Assembly (NCBI RefSeq): GCF_026151395.1
Contig: NZ_JAMQPV010000003.1
Location: 186,001-250,000, forward strand
Source of the DNA: Leptospira limi
GTDB taxonomy: Bacteria; Spirochaetota; Leptospiria; Leptospirales; Leptospiraceae
Direction of reading: 5' to 3'
DNA length: 64,000 nt
A model generated the notes under the pieces. That model was not told the origin of the DNA. It saw only the letters and a program-made list of their open reading frames with translations, and did no database searches. A program made the translations under genes and the position numbers. This document shows positions 62,952 to 64,000 of this stretch, piece by piece (within the stretch, counting starts at the first letter, position 1; every line of letters starts with the position of its first letter).

Positions 62952-62966
62952 TGAGATTAGGTCTCA
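62952..62966. promoter_or_regulatory. Fur-like 7-1-7 palindrome between PepSY and MOT1 genes
   Basis: TGAGA-TTAGG-TCTCA with flanking TTATCA, nearly identical in arms to the box at 58904. It lies in the divergent gap (62918-63072) and could control both genes. Confidence 0.5.
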
Positions 62967-63072
62967 TTATCAATTAACTTCTTACATAGGATTCTTTCTG
63001 ATTTTACTTTTTTTACTCATCGTTAAAATACACTTTCTGCTCTGTTAGGAACCGGGCAACTTACACATAACT

Positions 63073-64000
63073 ATGTGGAAACAAAAGGATTTTGCCTTCA
63101 ATCGGAATGAGATAGCAGGTGCTTTCGGCGATATTGGAACTGATTTTCCAATTCTCATTGCAATGATTTTGGCAGCAGGACTTCATGCTCCCAGTGTTTT
63201 CATTGTATTTGGTTGTATGCAAATACTAACAGGCATTATCTATAAAAGACCAATGCCTGTCCAACCACTGAAAGCAATGGCAACCATTGTAATTACGGGA
63301 AAAATTGCAGGCCCCATCGTGTTAGGTGGAGGTTTAAGCATTGGAATCCTAATGTTGTTTTTTTCAGCAACGGGAATACTTGAAAAAATTGCTAAACTTG
63401 TTCCTAAGTCTGTAATCAGAGGTTTACAACTTGGTTTAGGAATTAGTTTGAGTATGCTTGCCTTCAAAGAATATATCCCATCTGAAAGTACCAAAGGTTA
63501 TATTTTGGCTGGAATATCATTTCTGTTTATCATTCTACTGATCGATAACCGAAAGATTCCTGCTTCATTAGTTGTCATCCTTTTTGGATTTTTTTATTCG
63601 TTATTCTTTCATTTCGATACATATACAAAATTTTCAAAATTTGAAATCAATCTACCAATTATACACGTACCAAATTTTGAAATGATCTTAAAGGGATTTA
63701 TATTATTAACACTACCTCAAATTCCTTTATCCATTGGGAATTCAATCCTTGCCACAAAACAAATATCAGATGATTTATTCCCAAACAAAAAACCAATTAC
63801 AATTAAAAAGATTGGTTTTTCTTATTCTATTATGAATTTGATTTCACCATTTTTTAGCGGGATACCTTGTTGTCATGGTGCCGGTGGGATGGTAGGTCAC
63901 TATACATTTGGAGGTAGGACAGGAGTTTCTGTTTTACTGTATGGTTTGTTTTATCTATTATCTGGAATGTTTCTGGGGAATGGAATCGAAATATTGATAA
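63073..64000 (+). CDS. MOT1-type molybdate/sulfate transporter, 5' part
   Basis: A membrane protein open to the end of the window (309 codons seen). MOT1/SULTR-like motifs are present: GAFGDIGTDFPI (normally GDLGTLxP), RPMPVQPLKAMA, and IPCCHGAGGMVGHYTFGGRTG. Roughly ten membrane segments are expected in the whole protein. It should import molybdate or sulfate. ATG at 63073; the divergent PepSY gene starts 155 nt away. Confidence 0.85.
   Translation, partial: MWKQKDFAFNRNEIAGAFGDIGTDFPILIAMILAAGLHAPSVFIVFGCMQILTGIIYKRPMPVQPLKAMATIVITGKIAGPIVLGGGLSIGILMLFFSATGILEKIAKLVPKSVIRGLQLGLGISLSMLAFKEYIPSESTKGYILAGISFLFIILLIDNRKIPASLVVILFGFFYSLFFHFDTYTKFSKFEINLPIIHVPNFEMILKGFILLTLPQIPLSIGNSILATKQISDDLFPNKKPITIKKIGFSYSIMNLISPFFSGIPCCHGAGGMVGHYTFGGRTGVSVLLYGLFYLLSGMFLGNGIEILI

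Noticed and set aside
1..64000. tRNA, rRNA, insertion sequences, prophage or CRISPR
   Set aside because: No cloverleaf-like sequences, transposase motifs (DDE), integrase, terminal inverted repeats or regular repeat-spacer arrays were noticed on reading.

Overview
The window looks like chromosomal DNA of a Leptospira, probably a saprophytic relative of L. biflexa. The reasons are moderate-to-low GC, many spirochaetal-type lipoproteins (signal peptides ending in short LxxC-like boxes), several leptospiral families (giant coiled-coil protein, delta-60-like propeller lipoproteins, DUF1577-like protein), and fatty-acid, lipid and envelope genes instead of sugar operons. The genus call is inferred from protein families, not from rRNA. 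No rRNA, tRNA, CRISPR array or insertion sequence was seen, and no gene-free stretch exceeds 300 bases.

Layout: 0-3.6 kb, a tightly overlapping set (VWA protein, unknown, adenylate-forming ligase, NadR). 3.5-5.4 kb, minus-strand dioxygenase, small protein and isoprenylcysteine-type methyltransferase. 5.5-8.1 kb, acyltransferase, HATPase-only protein and ferritin-like protein. 8.1-12.5 kb, a 1076-residue membrane-anchored coiled-coil protein followed 11 nt later by a bacterial histone, then Map and a tiny Cys-Pro exported peptide. 12.5-16.8 kb, response regulator, ThiM-ThiE, QueG, thioesterase and OmpA-like protein. 16.8-21.5 kb, two tandem paralogous propeller-like lipoproteins. 21.5-31.7 kb, patatin, PilZ-like protein, FKBP, YHYH/MORN-like/SCO1 lipoproteins, ABC transporter plus ABC-F, and an exported helical protein. 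31.7-37.6 kb, PurT, ankyrin protein, AraC regulator and a CueR-controlled copper operon (periplasmic His protein, CopZ, CopA). 37.6-48.9 kb, SGNH protein, GT-C-like membrane protein, STAS protein, REC-HATPase hybrid, a P-type ATPase and an SDR. 49-57.5 kb, ceramidase, DUF3817 and LpxR-like lipid A deacylase, then an MFS/GH2/alpha-beta hydrolase operon. 57.5-64 kb, DUF4334, CoA-binding protein, TonB-dependent receptor, lipoprotein, PepSY membrane protein and the 5' part of a MOT1-type molybdate/sulfate transporter.

The most unusual observation is the P-type ATPase at 44481-47609. Its pump core has the signatures of the eukaryotic Na,K-ATPase class (PIIC). Its N-terminal ~140 residues read as a PTS EIIA type-2 domain with the phospho-accepting histidine motif retained (IPH, His63), suggesting an ion pump controlled by PTS phosphorylation. 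Second is the likely co-transcription of a histone-fold protein with a membrane-anchored coiled-coil protein that ends in a helix-turn-helix-like segment, a possible nucleoid-tethering pair. Regulatory sequence is also legible: a textbook MerR-type 19-bp-spacer promoter in front of the copper operon, matching Fur-like 7-1-7 palindromes at the TonB receptor and PepSY/MOT1 genes, and several promoters whose -10 box lies 6-9 nt from the start codon (leaderless mRNAs).
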